Positions 24,637 through 37,476 of a stretch of 64,000 nt of DNA are shown one piece after another. Every line of letters begins with the position of its first letter. Position 1 is the stretch's first letter. A program made the translations under genes and the position numbers. A model generated the notes under the pieces. The model had not been told where the DNA came from. It was given only the letters and a program-made list of their open reading frames with translations, and made no database searches. This DNA is from Carnegiea gigantea (taxonomy: Eukaryota; Streptophyta; Magnoliopsida; Caryophyllales; Cactaceae): positions 159,001 through 223,000 of the forward strand of contig JAKOGI010000446.1 in the NCBI GenBank assembly GCA_029747015.1, read 5' to 3'.

Positions 24637-26748
24637 TCAAAAGCTCTGGTTTCCAAGGATCCACAACCAACCAAGACATGCTCCCGAAAATATGCCACTC
24701 ATGAGGAGCACCACGAGTAAATTTCCCAATGCATTCTGCTCTGGTCCCTACACAAATCCAAGCAAATCGATTAAAACTTCAGGATTCACTCAAAAACTAA
24801 CATGCAAATTGATTAACATACATGGAGCCTAAACTTGTAGCCCTCAGGGGCTGCAGTCATTACACTAACCACAAGATAACCGTTGGTTAAGCCGAGTAAA
24901 GAGGTCAGCATGAGCATCCAACCTTGATCCGCATACTTTGCTGTGAAGTAGAATGTTGGGATGAAGAGAAAACGAGTCACAACTGCTGTCATTAGACCTT
25001 TACGCGACTCCAACTTCAAACAGCTTATAAGGGGAGCATATCGCCCCATCAGATCCGAAATATTGTTCACTGCAATTAACACCAGTGTATACCTGCAAAC
25101 GAATTTTACAAAACACAAAATGTACTGATCAGGCATAATTTTTGGGGTTCTTATTTTAGATTAGATTGATAAATAGGGGTTTGTAGATTTACCATTCCCC
25201 TAGACTGTGATGTCCTGTATTTTCATATAAAAATCCTGGAAAAATTGACAATGTCAGTACATTAGTTAGGTATAGACTAAGACCATAATCCAGATTCTGA
25301 AGCATAAGTTGCTTGATGGTCAATCGATCTTCCAATTTGGCATTGCCCTCCCCCTGCATCGATTCACAAGAGATATTATCAAGTTGTTAGCTTATATGCT
25401 AGTTGAAACATGAGTGTCTCGAGCAACTTGCCTTGTGGATTCCCACCGCTGCAAGGTCAGATGACACAGTTTTTAGTCCTTGTGAAGCTGCCTTTGAGCG
25501 GTACAACTTGATAATCGGCAACTTAGGGAAGTAATACGCATACAGAAAAATGCATACAAACTCAATTGCTGTGGAGATCGCCAAAAACAATACTACACAA
25601 AACCAGACTAATTGTCAAGCATCTGCTTCAAAGTCATACATACATTTCATCTTTAGGATACAGCAGATCATAATTTAAACGGCATTCATTAATCAAAATT
25701 GGCTTACAAGCGCCCTTGCGTAGGCCATTATGAGACCTTTCAAAGCTGGCTTTTGTGGCTAGTCTCAAACCGGACGTTAGAGCGCCGGAAAAAGCCACAC
25801 CAGCAAAGTATGACTGCACAAGGGAATCATAGTTAACACTGTATGTTCAAGACATGTCTAATATTTACATATCATGGGGCTTAGATTGAAGTGACAAAGA
25901 TATATACTAGTATTGATTAATATAAATGCTTACTTGAATAAATTCGGGCAACATACAAGACAAGTCCCCAACCATTCCGCCTTGGACAAGGGCACCTCCA
26001 ACCCCGAAAGAGGCAACCAGTATACACAAACCGATGTAAGCTTTGGGCCCTCCATGGCCACATGTGACTATGTCTAACTGCCACGATCGAGAAACAGAGT
26101 TCCAATTGATTAATGAATTCAATACTAGGATCTCTTGCTATCAGAAATCATACGTTCAACACATATCGAACGAGTTTGTGTTGCATTAGAGGTGGCATAC
26201 CAAAATGCAAAGCAGATTAGAAATGAAGAAAAGAGTGTATCCAGCGATGATCCGCTTTCTAGTATTGATCATTGATGCATTGTATGCGAGGATTGCCATT
26301 GCTCCCAATGCGAACGGGTGGTATAATAGAACAATTACCCTTGAAGGATGGTATCTCTTTATATCAAAACACGCAAAAGTAGAAAAGAAAATAGTCAAAA
26401 TAAATTTTTACAATGAGAATCATTACATAAACTAAATTACTCACTAGGAAAAGTTCGTAAAAAAAATTCCAAAGATATATAGGAAAAAGGAGGGATATAC
26501 GTACAGGGAAAACTTTGTAATAGTAATCTCCAATGGTAAGCACACTGTTCCATGATAGGAGAGTCCCCATACCAAGTAACCAGCATACTATCATAGCACT
26601 CGGTTTTCCCTGATCACCAGCACAAGTGATAAATCAAAACAGAAATGGCCAACACAGGTTGACAGTTAAAGATCGAACTTGTTACCTGCAATCTAACAGG
26701 GGTCTCATTTTGATCGGCAATCGTGCTTTTTTCATCAGCAACACCCAT
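24637..26748 (-). CDS. ENT: Equilibrative nucleoside transporter, copy B, 9 exons, 425 aa
   Basis: Same family and exon structure as the gene at 9133-11655. Exons on the minus strand: 26748-26686, 26609-26505, 26356-26201, 26077-25934, 25813-25708, 25592-25432, 25353-25193, 25092-24822 and 24747-24637. Two splice sites are unusual. Intron 6 starts with GC (AAG|GCAAGT) instead of GT. At the end of exon 8 the ancestral donor (AAG|GTT in both paralogues) is lost; the next GT in a good context (CAT|GTATGT, 12 bases on) keeps the frame and adds four residues. With these the frame is open to TGA. The DLMGR motif of TM8 and the TM1 LLSWN motif are kept. If the shifted donor is not used, the protein would end after a few intron-coded residues and lose the last TM helix. 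It is a tandem duplicate of copy C; similarity continues into the 3'UTR. Confidence 0.87.
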
Positions 26749-28060
26749 TTTTAAGTTTGCGTTGAGGAGCTCAGGGTGAGTAAGTTGAGGGACAAAGGAG
26801 GCATCATTGGGAAGAAATTCGATAGATAGAGCTATTTATGCAAAACAAGTTTTGTGAAAGACAGTAAATCACTGATATTAATAGAAAAAGAATGGAATAG
26901 GAAGTCAATTGTTTTTGGGCGTGACATGACAGGGTTACCTCACACTAATAATTGTTCAGTCTCTGTTTTCTTTCTCTTTTTTTTTTTTTTTTTTTGGTTT
27001 TTTGAGTACTGCTGTCTCTCAGTCTCTAAGTCTTAATGGTATGTGGTGCTCTTTTATTAGAGAAAGGGGTTAATATATTGCTTATAGATCGGCCAGGGTG
27101 CTCCCTGACTTGCAAGAAATGTTTTGGGGAGTGCCTGCTGATTGTATTTTCATGATAAAAACACTCCTTTTTTTTTTTTTTGGGAAGCCAATCAGAGGAG
27201 ACCATGTAGGACCATAGTTTTTGGTTCAGCTACTAGGAGACTTCCAACAATCCCAGTCTCATTTGATGTAACGTTTTCAATCTCAAAAACAAGACAAGAA
27301 TACCTCAAGGAAGGCAGATTTTTTTTTTTTTTTTTGGGTTTTTTTTTTGGGGGGGGAGGGCAGAAGATATCTTTGGATATCATGTCCCAAATACCAAAAT
27401 GAGGGGAAATAGAGATGAAGAAGGTGGGAAAATTTTTGTATTCAGTAAGCTTGTGAGCCTAACTAAGCTTTGAAAACCATTCCCAAACTTAAATTAATAA
27501 TGGGGACAGAACTCCTTAGACATACTCAAAATTTTATATTATATGTTCAATTTGAAACAATATCTACTTGTATAACTTTAATGGATCTTACGTGAGACTT
27601 TCGATCTAAAAGATATTGTATAGAATTTAAGTTACCATTGTGACTTTTTTTTAATAAGCATGTGATAATGACTAAATAATTCATGTACCTAATTTTGTTA
27701 AAAACCCCATTATAATATAGGTCTCCGTCTTTTGTTATCTCTAATTCTATGAGACAATTCGACCTAAGAATTGATATTCCATCTACGGTCATATATCGTT
27801 ATATTTTACCTCTTTCACCGGGATTTCACATCTAGATAACATAAACTCTACGTATATCATTCTTTTGTCCATCATTTCAAAATAAATAAATATATTTGGC
27901 CCCTATGTCCCAAATGTTTAATGTATCTAAGTATTTACAGAAAGAGGGGAAAAAAAGTACCGTCATAATAAAAACATATAATGAAAAAAAAAAAACAAAG
28001 ATTAATCTTACTGCAAACAATTTGTGAAATTGTCTGACACAAGTACCACAATTGACATGC
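26749..28060. other. Spacer between ENT copies B and C
   Basis: This stretch should hold the promoter of copy B. It contains several poly-T tracts (about 26978-26996, 27168-27181, 27320-27349) and no recognised gene. Confidence 0.5.
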
Positions 28061-28206
28061 CCACCTAATTATTAGCATCCTAAAGATTGTTCCCAAGATT
28101 GGTATCATAATTCATACATCGGAAAGCCATTAGCATACAGTAAGCTCCATGCATCAAAGTCACAACAATCATTGGCTTCATCACATTTTGGTCTCTCCTT
28201 TCTTCA

Positions 28207-30496
28207 TCAAAAGCTCTCGTTTCCAATGATCCACAACCAACCCAGACAACCCCCTGAAAATACACCACTCAGGAGGAACACCACCAGAAAATTCCCCAAT
28301 GCATTCTGCTCTGGCCCCTGCACCAAATCCAAGCAAATTGATTAAAATTTCGCGTTTCACTCAAAAACCAACATACAAGTTAGTCATTACTGTGGAATGA
28401 ATCTAACCTTGTAGCCCTTAGGAGCTGCGGTCATTACACAAACAGTGAGGTGACCGTTGGTGAAACCGAGTAAAGAGGTGAGCATGATCATCCATCCTTG
28501 ATCTGCATATTTTGCTGTGATGTAGAATGCCGGGATGAAGAGAAAACGAGCCATGACTGCTGTCATTAGACCCTTACGCGACTCCAACTTCAGACAGCTT
28601 ATAAGAGGAGCATATCGCCCCACCAGATCCCAAATGTTGTACACTGCAATCAACACAAGTGCATACCTGAAAAAGAAAATTAGCGAACATGAAGTATGAT
28701 CAGCATTAATTTCTGGCTTTGTATATATTCTAGACTAGAGTGTGAATAGAGGCTTGTAGATTTACCATTCGCCTAGACTGTGATGTCCTGTATTTTCATA
28801 TAAAAATCCCGGGAAAATTGACAATGTCAATGCGTAAGTTAGAAACAGATGAAGCTCATAATCGAGATTCTGAAGTAGTAGTTGCTTATTGTTCAATTGA
28901 TCTTCTACTTTCACATTGCCCTCTGCCTACACAGCATTCACAAGAGATCCTACGAAGTTGCCAGCTTATACATGTATATATATCAGTTGAAAAATGAAGA
29001 GTGCAGTGCCTTAAACCTTGTGGATGCCCACAGCTGCAAGGTCAGACGAGACAGTTTTCAGCCCTTCTGATGCTGCCTTCGAGCGGTAGTGCTGGACAAT
29101 CGGCAGCTTAGGAAAGTAATATGCATAAAGATAAATGCAGAGAAACTCTATCACTGTGGAGATTGCCAAAAATGATACTGCGAAAAATCAGATTAATTGT
29201 TAAGCATGATCAGTTTTGAAGTTAGACCTCTCATATTCATGATACCAAAGACTAAAATTTAAACAGCAATCAGCAATCAAAATTGGCTTACAAGCGCCCT
29301 TGCGTAGGCCATTGTGAGCCTTGTCAAAGATGGCCTTTGTGACAAGTCTTAAACCAGAAGTTAGAGCACCAGAAAAACCCATGCCAGCAAAGAATGACTG
29401 CAAATGGAAATCACAATTTACCACATGTTTAATGTTCTTAGAGTTCTCATCTAATGATCCTGAGATTTCGGATGACGTGACAAGAAGAACAGATACTAGT
29501 ACCAAGCACTAGTTCTGAAATTGCTTACTTGAATAAAATCAGGCAACATAAAAGCCATGTCCCCAACCATTCCGCCTTCGACAAGAGCACCAGCAACCCC
29601 AAAAGAGCCTACCAATACGCACAAACCTATATAAGGTTTGATCCCTCCATGCCCCGATGTTGCTAAATCTAACTGCCATGATTAAGAAACGCAATTCCAA
29701 ATTAAGTAGAATTCGATGCTTAATCTCTCTCATTCTACTGTATATTATAACAGGGCTAGCTTGTATTACATTAGAGGTAGCATACCACAATGCAAAGCAG
29801 GCTAGCAATGAAGAAAAGAGTGTATCCAGTGATGATTCGCTTTCTAGTGTTAATCTTGGACCCATGGTATGCTAGGATTACCATTACTCCCAATGCAAAT
29901 GGCTGGTACGATAGAGGAATTACTCTTGAAGGATGGTATCGCTTCATAGCAAAAAGAACAAAAAAGGGAAAAAGTTCACAGTTAAGTTTTTCCACAATGA
30001 CTCAATGAGAATTACTAAAATTTACAATCAATTTAATCACTCACTGGGGAAATTTTGCAAAGATGCCAAATAAAAGGATAGGAAAAAACGAGGGGTAAAT
30101 TGCATACAGGGAAAACTTTGTAGTAATAATCTCCAATGGTGAGCATGCTGTTCCATGATAGAAGAGATCCCATTCCAAGTAACCAACATACTGTCATAGC
30201 ACTTCGTTTTCCCTGATCACACCAACACAATTAAGCAGTAATCAATCAAAACAAATTAATTAGGGAACTAATCAGCCGACACAAAAACTAGTATGCCGAG
30301 CAGTTCATAGTTATCAGGATCATTCATGTGATGGACTCCCACATAACAAAAACAGCACAAGCTACATTGCACATTTATATATGCAGCATTTTTATGATCA
30401 AAACTGAAGTGTGCATGGCTAAGACAGATTGACGTTTGCGAACTTCTTACTTACCTGCAATCTGACAGGGGTGTCATTTTGATCAGCAAGAGCCAT
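28207..30496 (-). CDS. ENT: Equilibrative nucleoside transporter, copy C, 9 exons, 414 aa
   Basis: Same family and exon plan as the other two copies. Exons on the minus strand: 30496-30455, 30212-30108, 29941-29786, 29672-29529, 29397-29292, 29177-29017, 28926-28766, 28666-28408 and 28317-28207, all bounded by GT-AG. The first exon is 21 bases shorter than in the other copies, so the N-terminus is seven residues shorter. The TM1 LLSWN and TM8 DLVGR motifs are present, and the frame is open to a TGA that is followed at once by a second TGA. It sits head-to-tail with copy B, about 1.5 kb apart; the 3' flanks of both are alike, so they arose by a tandem duplication that included the 3'UTR. Expected to be a plasma-membrane nucleoside carrier; substrate not predictable here. 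Confidence 0.92.
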
Positions 30497-31097
30497 TTGA
30501 AGTTGGAGTACTTAAGGAGTTTAGGGTGATGAGTAAGGTGATAAATTTTAATAAACACAGCTAATTATGCACAGGGTGTCTGTGAAATTAAGGTAGTAAC
30601 GGAGGTTGGAGGAGTGCAGAAGAGACAGAATGAGAGCAGAAGAACAACGTGAGCATATTAAGCTTTGGCATCAATGGCATGTCAGATTTTTTTAATTTTT
30701 TTTTTTCATTTTGAGCTTCACAAGAAACATGCATGTGTGCTTTTTGGGAAACATTACTTGGTTGATTTTATTATTAAATAAGAGTGTAACCGATAACCCA
30801 ACACCCAAAAAAATCCTACAGGAAAAATCACTTCCTACAACTCCGCAATACATCCGTCAATTAAAATGAAGAAGCAAATTCAAAAATATATTGGATCGAC
30901 GTTTAATTATATTCGGTGAGACTCATATATAAAGTACTTATCATGAAACAAAGGTACATGTTGCAGTAGCACGATTAAATTTTTTTAACGAAAAATAATA
31001 ATAATAATCATTGTGTTAACTATGACATGATGATTTATTGTGAAAGTTTCTCACCAAGAATTTAGGGAAAGAACATATGAATTATCTAAAATATTAT

Positions 31098-31980
<883 letters not shown>

Positions 31981-32529
31981 TACAATAACTCAATTTTAGT
32001 TAGACTTGGCAAATGAATCACTTAGTTTCGTTTCAAGTCAGGTTAACCTTAATTAGGTCATGTTCGGGTTAGCAAGATTTGGTTCGATTTTAATTTTAAG
32101 TCAGGTCATTATTAGTTCAGTTTAACTTTGGGGTAATTAATGTTTGGTAAATTAAGCTTATCTTGTAAAGAAAAATAATTTTCGTGGAAGAAGTTGGGAT
32201 CATTTCGGAGTTTGGGGTTCACTTTCAGTTAGCTATTTCCATGTTTAATTTTAGTTAATAAAATACTAAAATTTTTTTCTAAAAAAGAACAAGAAAATTG
32301 ATAATCCTAAGACGATTTTATTTTGTATATATGCTAACATATGCTATGTACTAGTATACTATAAAAGGAAAGTTGTCCATGTTGACATTTTTCAATGTTG
32401 AAATTAGGGGAACTAATTTGGCTTTTGTGCAAACTTCAATGGCCACCTTGTTGTGCTGCAAAAGTACGTACTAGGATCGTAGATTGTCCACCTAATGAAA
32501 ACAACACAAATTGCATTGCAATTTATTAT

Positions 32530-32640
32530 GATATAACTTGTTAGGGTGCCATTTTTTTTCGGCAACCGCACTACTTTCATCAACATTTAACAAAATTCAC
32601 TGTGAAAAGGGTTTAGGGTGCGTGATCGAGTTGATGCAAC
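32530..32640 (-). pseudogene. Relic of an ENT first exon
   Basis: On the plus strand, 'gggtgccatttt....tcggcaaccgcactactttcatcaac' lines up with the first exon of ENT copy B ('ggggtctcattttgatcggcaatcgtgcttttttcatcagcaac'), and 'gtttagggtg.gtga' matches the leader of copy C. There is no open frame and no other exon nearby. It appears to be the 5' end of a further tandem ENT copy, otherwise lost. Confidence 0.5.
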
Positions 32641-35147
32641 CCCCCAAAAAAAAAAAAATCAATATATTAAGGTTGGCATTGGCAACCGTATTTGAGGTTG
32701 CCCTTAAGCATGGCAAGGGAATTTGTTGTATGAGTGCTTCCGTGTTTTTTAAATTTGTGATGAAAGATCTCTAATTTACTTTTTTTTTGGTGTAAAAGAA
32801 GGGTTTAGTCCCAATAAAATTTGAGGAGTTTTCTATTAGAAGTCAACAATAACTCGACTTTGTATCAAAGACCCAAAAAAACAAAGAAATTTAACGTAAC
32901 TTATTTATAATAAAAAATAATTATGCAATTTCTTGACCGTTTTTCTAAATTCTTTTTCTTATATCTTGATAAGCGTTCTCATTGTTCACTAACTTTTTTT
33001 TTGTTGGTGCAGAAAATAAATGACTAAATATATAATTGACTTTATTTTGAATCTGCATGAATTATATTTTCGTAAATTTGAGTGTAACTCATTTTGATAT
33101 CACATCTAGGTTTGAGTGTCAGGTTACACAGACTAATATACCTCTTTGCTTGCATATATCTGAATTTTGTTCAGGAAAAAAAGAAAGCGCAGAGAAAGTT
33201 GCTGCAAGGAAGGAAGAGGATCTGAAGTCGCACTTGCAACAGAAGCTGCAGGAAAATTGGTTTATCTGGTGTTCAATAAAATGTGCAGTGTGTAGATATC
33301 AGTATTTTAAGTACAAAAAGCCAATTACTAGTCAAGCCATTCAAAACTAGTCTGACCAAGAAAATGGCAGAATAAACTGGTGCTGAAGGCCTTGATGTAA
33401 AATGCAGAATTAAAAAACGTCTTAATTTGACTGAGGATTAATTAGTATTATATTATGTGATTACATGTTTAATCTTATCATTATGAAAAAGTCAATCAAT
33501 GATAATGTGAAAAGAAAGAATCATTTATAGAGAAGGGTATGTAGATCACCAAACCATGTAAAGGTATGTATATATCATCAATGCAACTACACAAGTTAAT
33601 TTAAATAATTTGACACTTATTTCTCTTAAATAAAATTTAGAATTCGAGTTTTATAAATAAATAAATCATATGATGGAAATTTTCTACTCTTTTATGAATT
33701 AAAAGTACTTCAACGCTATTGAAAATAAATAAACAAATAAATAAAAATTCATGCATGACGGGCGCTCCCCCCCCCCTCTCCCAAGTTGCATTGCATGCGC
33801 AAATAAATTTGACTGTTGAATCACTTGAATGTGTACAATCTACCTAACAATTGGATGAGCCTAAATCAATCAATATCAATATAAAGCCAAAATGTTGATT
33901 TGTTTGACAAATTCAACGCGCCCTTCTTCTATAAATAAGTCCTCCATACTCAAAACCAGGAAAAACACAGATTCATTCCTTTGTATGTGAAGATCAATTT
34001 GGATTACCCAGATTGCGAAAACATGATTGAGTGCAGCGTTGATGAAGTCCTCTTTCCATACTCATCATTTTAAGTAATCAAATTAATGCTAATTGTTGGG
34101 TTATTTCGTCACCGCTGCATTCAATAATGTTTTTGGCTTTTCTGGGATTCTTCTGCTGTGCTCATTTGCAGAGTTTCTACCACTACGTATATGGTAAGTT
34201 CTTTTAGTTGATTGCATGATCCTCTTTTAAAAGATTAGATGATGTGCCCTTTTATTGATCAACTTTACTAATCCGAGTCTTCTTCTCCCTTTCCCCGGCC
34301 CAATTTTTCCTTGAATCTGACTTTCAAAAACCCAGCAGTGAAAATTGTATGCAATCAACTAATCATGCTCATAGTCACAACTAATTTCCCAAAAATCTTC
34401 AATTATTGTGTGGATCCATGCCAGCTCGCTAAGCTAACAGGTTTCTATATATATGAAGAATTTTACATCCATCATGTGCACCAGAATTCGTAGATATTTT
34501 TATAGATTTGTTTGCAATTTGAGAGAGTACATATAAGAATTGGGATCTTATCCATATTACTCGATAAGGAAGAAAGCTTTGTTTTTTAAAGAAAAATAAT
34601 GCAACCATGCAATGGGTAGACAAAATCATCCAAAAATATGATGAATAAAACGATTTTAAAGGGTTTTTTTTTTTTAAACAGATAATGACTTTAAGTTCTA
34701 GGTTAACTATTTAACTTGAATTATAAATGTTTAATAAATCATTCATGATGATTTTACTCCTAGTGATACTCACTTGGATTATTATCGATTAGTAATAAAA
34801 TTTAAAAATTGTATGCCATAACATACCCACAATAATGACATCTTTCAAGTGAGATGACACCATGTAAGAATATTGTTCATGTAATAATTATGTTGTGATG
34901 ATAATTTTTTTAATTTGATATAGATGGGTAAGAGTCCACTCTTAATTCCTTTTCTTTGAATCATATGAGGAGTATTAATAGGGTAGCTCAATTGCTAACT
35001 AGGTAGGCTTTGAAAGTGGAGCAATTACGAGCTTGGATTAAAGGGTCTCCTTATAGTCTTGACCAAATTAAAGATTATGCTGGTAATTTTTTTTTGAATC
35101 ATATGAAGTAATTTCTCCTTGCTAAAATATATATATATATAAATATA

Positions 35148-35215
<68 letters not shown>

Positions 35216-36580
35216 ATATCTATATATATATATATATATATATATATTGCACAGGTGGTGGCGTAGGTACGTTATAAGAGAGAAGGATCAGCTCTAAAGC
35301 AAAGACTATGCTTGTAACGCAACTAGGTTTTCGGAGACAAATGAAAAGTCTAGATTTTGAAAAAATAATGATGGTTACGTAGTTAGGTTGTGTTCATTAA
35401 TATAGGTTAAAAGTAGGGGTTAGTAGTTTTTGTAATCATCAAAATATTATGAGTCACTGTTTATAAGTGCTTGCTGAAGTAGTGGATTAACCAATGAGGT
35501 AGCTAATGATTAGAGGCGAGAATCTCTCCGTAGTGGTTGCATTTCAAATTTAGAAAATTCTTCTTTTATTTATGAAAAATGTCTATTTATTACGTCCTTT
35601 CAAATCATTTTACATAAATTTCCTACTTGAACCGCTATTTATACCAAACAAATTTATTTTATATCATTAATTGAATAACTAAACACTAATGGATGGCAAC
35701 TAATCACTAGTACAACCACAAACAATTAGTAAAATAATTAATGATTACTGAAATAGCTAAATTTACCAAACACGCCCTTAGGTGTATTTGATCGCGAGCT
35801 AGTTCGATCTCAAGTTCTCCTTAATGTTGACAAATATTTGGAAATATACATGTTTTTTATTTAACTTAAAATGAATTACATACATCTTTCCCAAAAAAAT
35901 AAAATAAAATCAATTACATATGTGATGGATTTGTTTTTGGTGAAACTGTTTTATACAAGAGAACCACCAGAAATAGGAATAAGATGATTGTACGTATAAT
36001 AATATGCGCCATTGCATACAATCCAACAAAAATATTTTATTAAAAAAAAATTGTCAGTTTCATTAGAAGGAAAAGCTAGCAAAAAATTGCCTCATTTAGG
36101 CATCTACAAAGCACTATCTCATGATTTAAGAATTAATTTTGGCTTTTATTAATGAGGACACCGTAGTGATACTAAATATAATTCAATCCCAAATCTCTCA
36201 CACAACACTACGAAATTTTATCACTTAGACATATAGTCCGTTAGTTTATCAATTTGAAATTTGAATATTAACAGATTTCATCGTGTTTGAGTTGAATTTT
36301 TGTCTCAAAGGCCAAAGCTTGCTAGATTGATTATTAGGCTTATTATATAACAAACATCTCAGTTTCATTTGGCTTTTGTTTTCATGACTTCCATAGTCCA
36401 CATTTAGCCGAAATACATATATTGGAAAAAATATTTATATATTCACGGAACCCAACACCCCCCCCCAAAACAAAAAAAACGAGTTACATTTCAATCATGG
36501 CAGCATCATATTCATACATACCTCACTATAAAAAGAAAAGGGAGTTACATTAGCGTATAAAATGTAAGATGTATCTATAG
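32641..36580. other. Long gene-free AT-rich stretch
   Basis: No gene was recognised. The ORF at 33057-33350 has a charged helix-like middle (about 33175-33260) but no known domain. A TATA-like 'ctataaataag' at about 33931 is followed by a short GC-richer stretch (33960-34200), which could be an unrecognised non-coding transcript. There is an (AT)n tract at 35126-35248. Confidence 0.4.
35126..35248. repeat. (AT)n microsatellite
   Basis: About 120 bases of nearly pure AT dinucleotide with a few interruptions. Confidence 0.96.
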
Positions 36581-36584
36581 ATTT

Positions 36585-36672
36585 TTAGTATAATGGTTGA
36601 GACTGAGATCATAGGTATACTAGATTTCAAGTTCGATCATATCTTACTTCATTATATTGTAAAATGTAAAAT
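36585..36672 (+). repeat. tRNA-like (SINE-type) sequence
   Basis: An A-box match (TAGTATAATGG, 36587-36597, fitting TRGYNNARNNG) is followed at tRNA-like spacing by a B-box-like AGTTCGATCAT (about 36630-36640). The part downstream is AT-rich. It does not fold into a good tRNA that I can see, so a tRNA-derived SINE head or an old tRNA pseudogene is more likely than a working tRNA. Confidence 0.4.
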
Positions 36673-36716
36673 ACAAAATGTACCATCCTTTATAATTCCT
36701 ATGGACAAAAAAATTA

Positions 36717-37145
36717 TTAAATATCACTTATATAATATGAGTGATTGCAAATCTTCAAACAAACAATCATAACAATATTCAAATTATTACCCCCTTTAAG
36801 TGAAATGGTCTCAGAACTTATGCCTTTTCTTCCCCCCCGAGTAGTGTCCAAGTTATAGTTGTAGATGCGAGTGTTATGGGCTTGTGGCCCAACCCGACCT
36901 GGCGATGGGCTTGAAAGTGGGGTGTTATGAAGGATGAAATATGTAGTCACCATGCCCATACTACATGCCGATAGTAAAAGTAAAAGCAGTCTCTGTGCCA
37001 TTGATTGTGATTGGGAAATGCCACAGGAATTGTCAGAACTTAACTGTTTTTGCATGCTCAATTGCCCCTCCTTTTTTCTTTTTCTGTTCAGTTTTTTGCA
37101 CCCTGCACCTACATTGTTGAGATGATTCTTCCTAATTGATGCCAA
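36717..37145 (-). CDS. Hypothetical small protein, 142 aa (or from Met49, 94 aa)
   Basis: An open frame I do not recognise. From Met49 (MAQRLLLLLLSAC) the next 25 residues are hydrophobic and could be a signal peptide or membrane anchor; before them lies a basic stretch rich in Lys and Asn. The part after the hydrophobic run is rich in Pro, Ser and Gly with no cysteine pattern. I looked for CLE, CEP, RGF and PSK peptide motifs and found none. It has no clear neighbour or promoter, and may be a chance ORF. Confidence 0.25.
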   Translation of the reverse strand: MASIRKNHLNNVGAGCKKLNRKRKKEGQLSMQKQLSSDNSCGISQSQSMAQRLLLLLLSACSMGMVTTYFILHNTPLSSPSPGRVGPQAHNTRIYNYNLDTTRGGRKGISSETISLKGGNNLNIVMIVCLKICNHSYYISDI

Positions 37146-37431
37146 CTACTGCAATAGGCAAACAGGTTGGTGTGTGAATTATGTATAAGTTCTCGATCAA
37201 TAAATTTGGATGTATAAAACTGGATTATAATATATAATGATTTATTTTTATTATTTAAGAACATAATCTCTATTTTTCATTGTGAAAGGATCAAGGCTTT
37301 GCCGATCCGACCTGTTGTAAACTAAAATAAGATTTTTATGTATTCAACTCATCCCAATTTTCAAATTAAGGATGGTCAACTGAAGATAACGGTCATATTT
37401 GGGTAGAATTTTTTACCCCAACTTGCTGAAC

Positions 37432-37434
<3 letters not shown>

Positions 37435-37471
<37 letters not shown>
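37435..37471. repeat. (AT)n microsatellite
   Basis: About 18 AT units. Confidence 0.95.

Positions 37472-37476
<5 letters not shown>

Noticed and set aside
33057..33350. ORF with a charged, helix-like middle part (KKESAEKVAARKEEDL)
   Set aside because: No domain recognised, no splice context, and the coding-like stretch is under 100 bases. It may be a gene scrap but I cannot support a call.
33930..34200. Possible short non-coding transcript after a TATA-like box
   Set aside because: The TATA-like word is common in AT-rich DNA, and I found no stable hairpin or known RNA family to support it.
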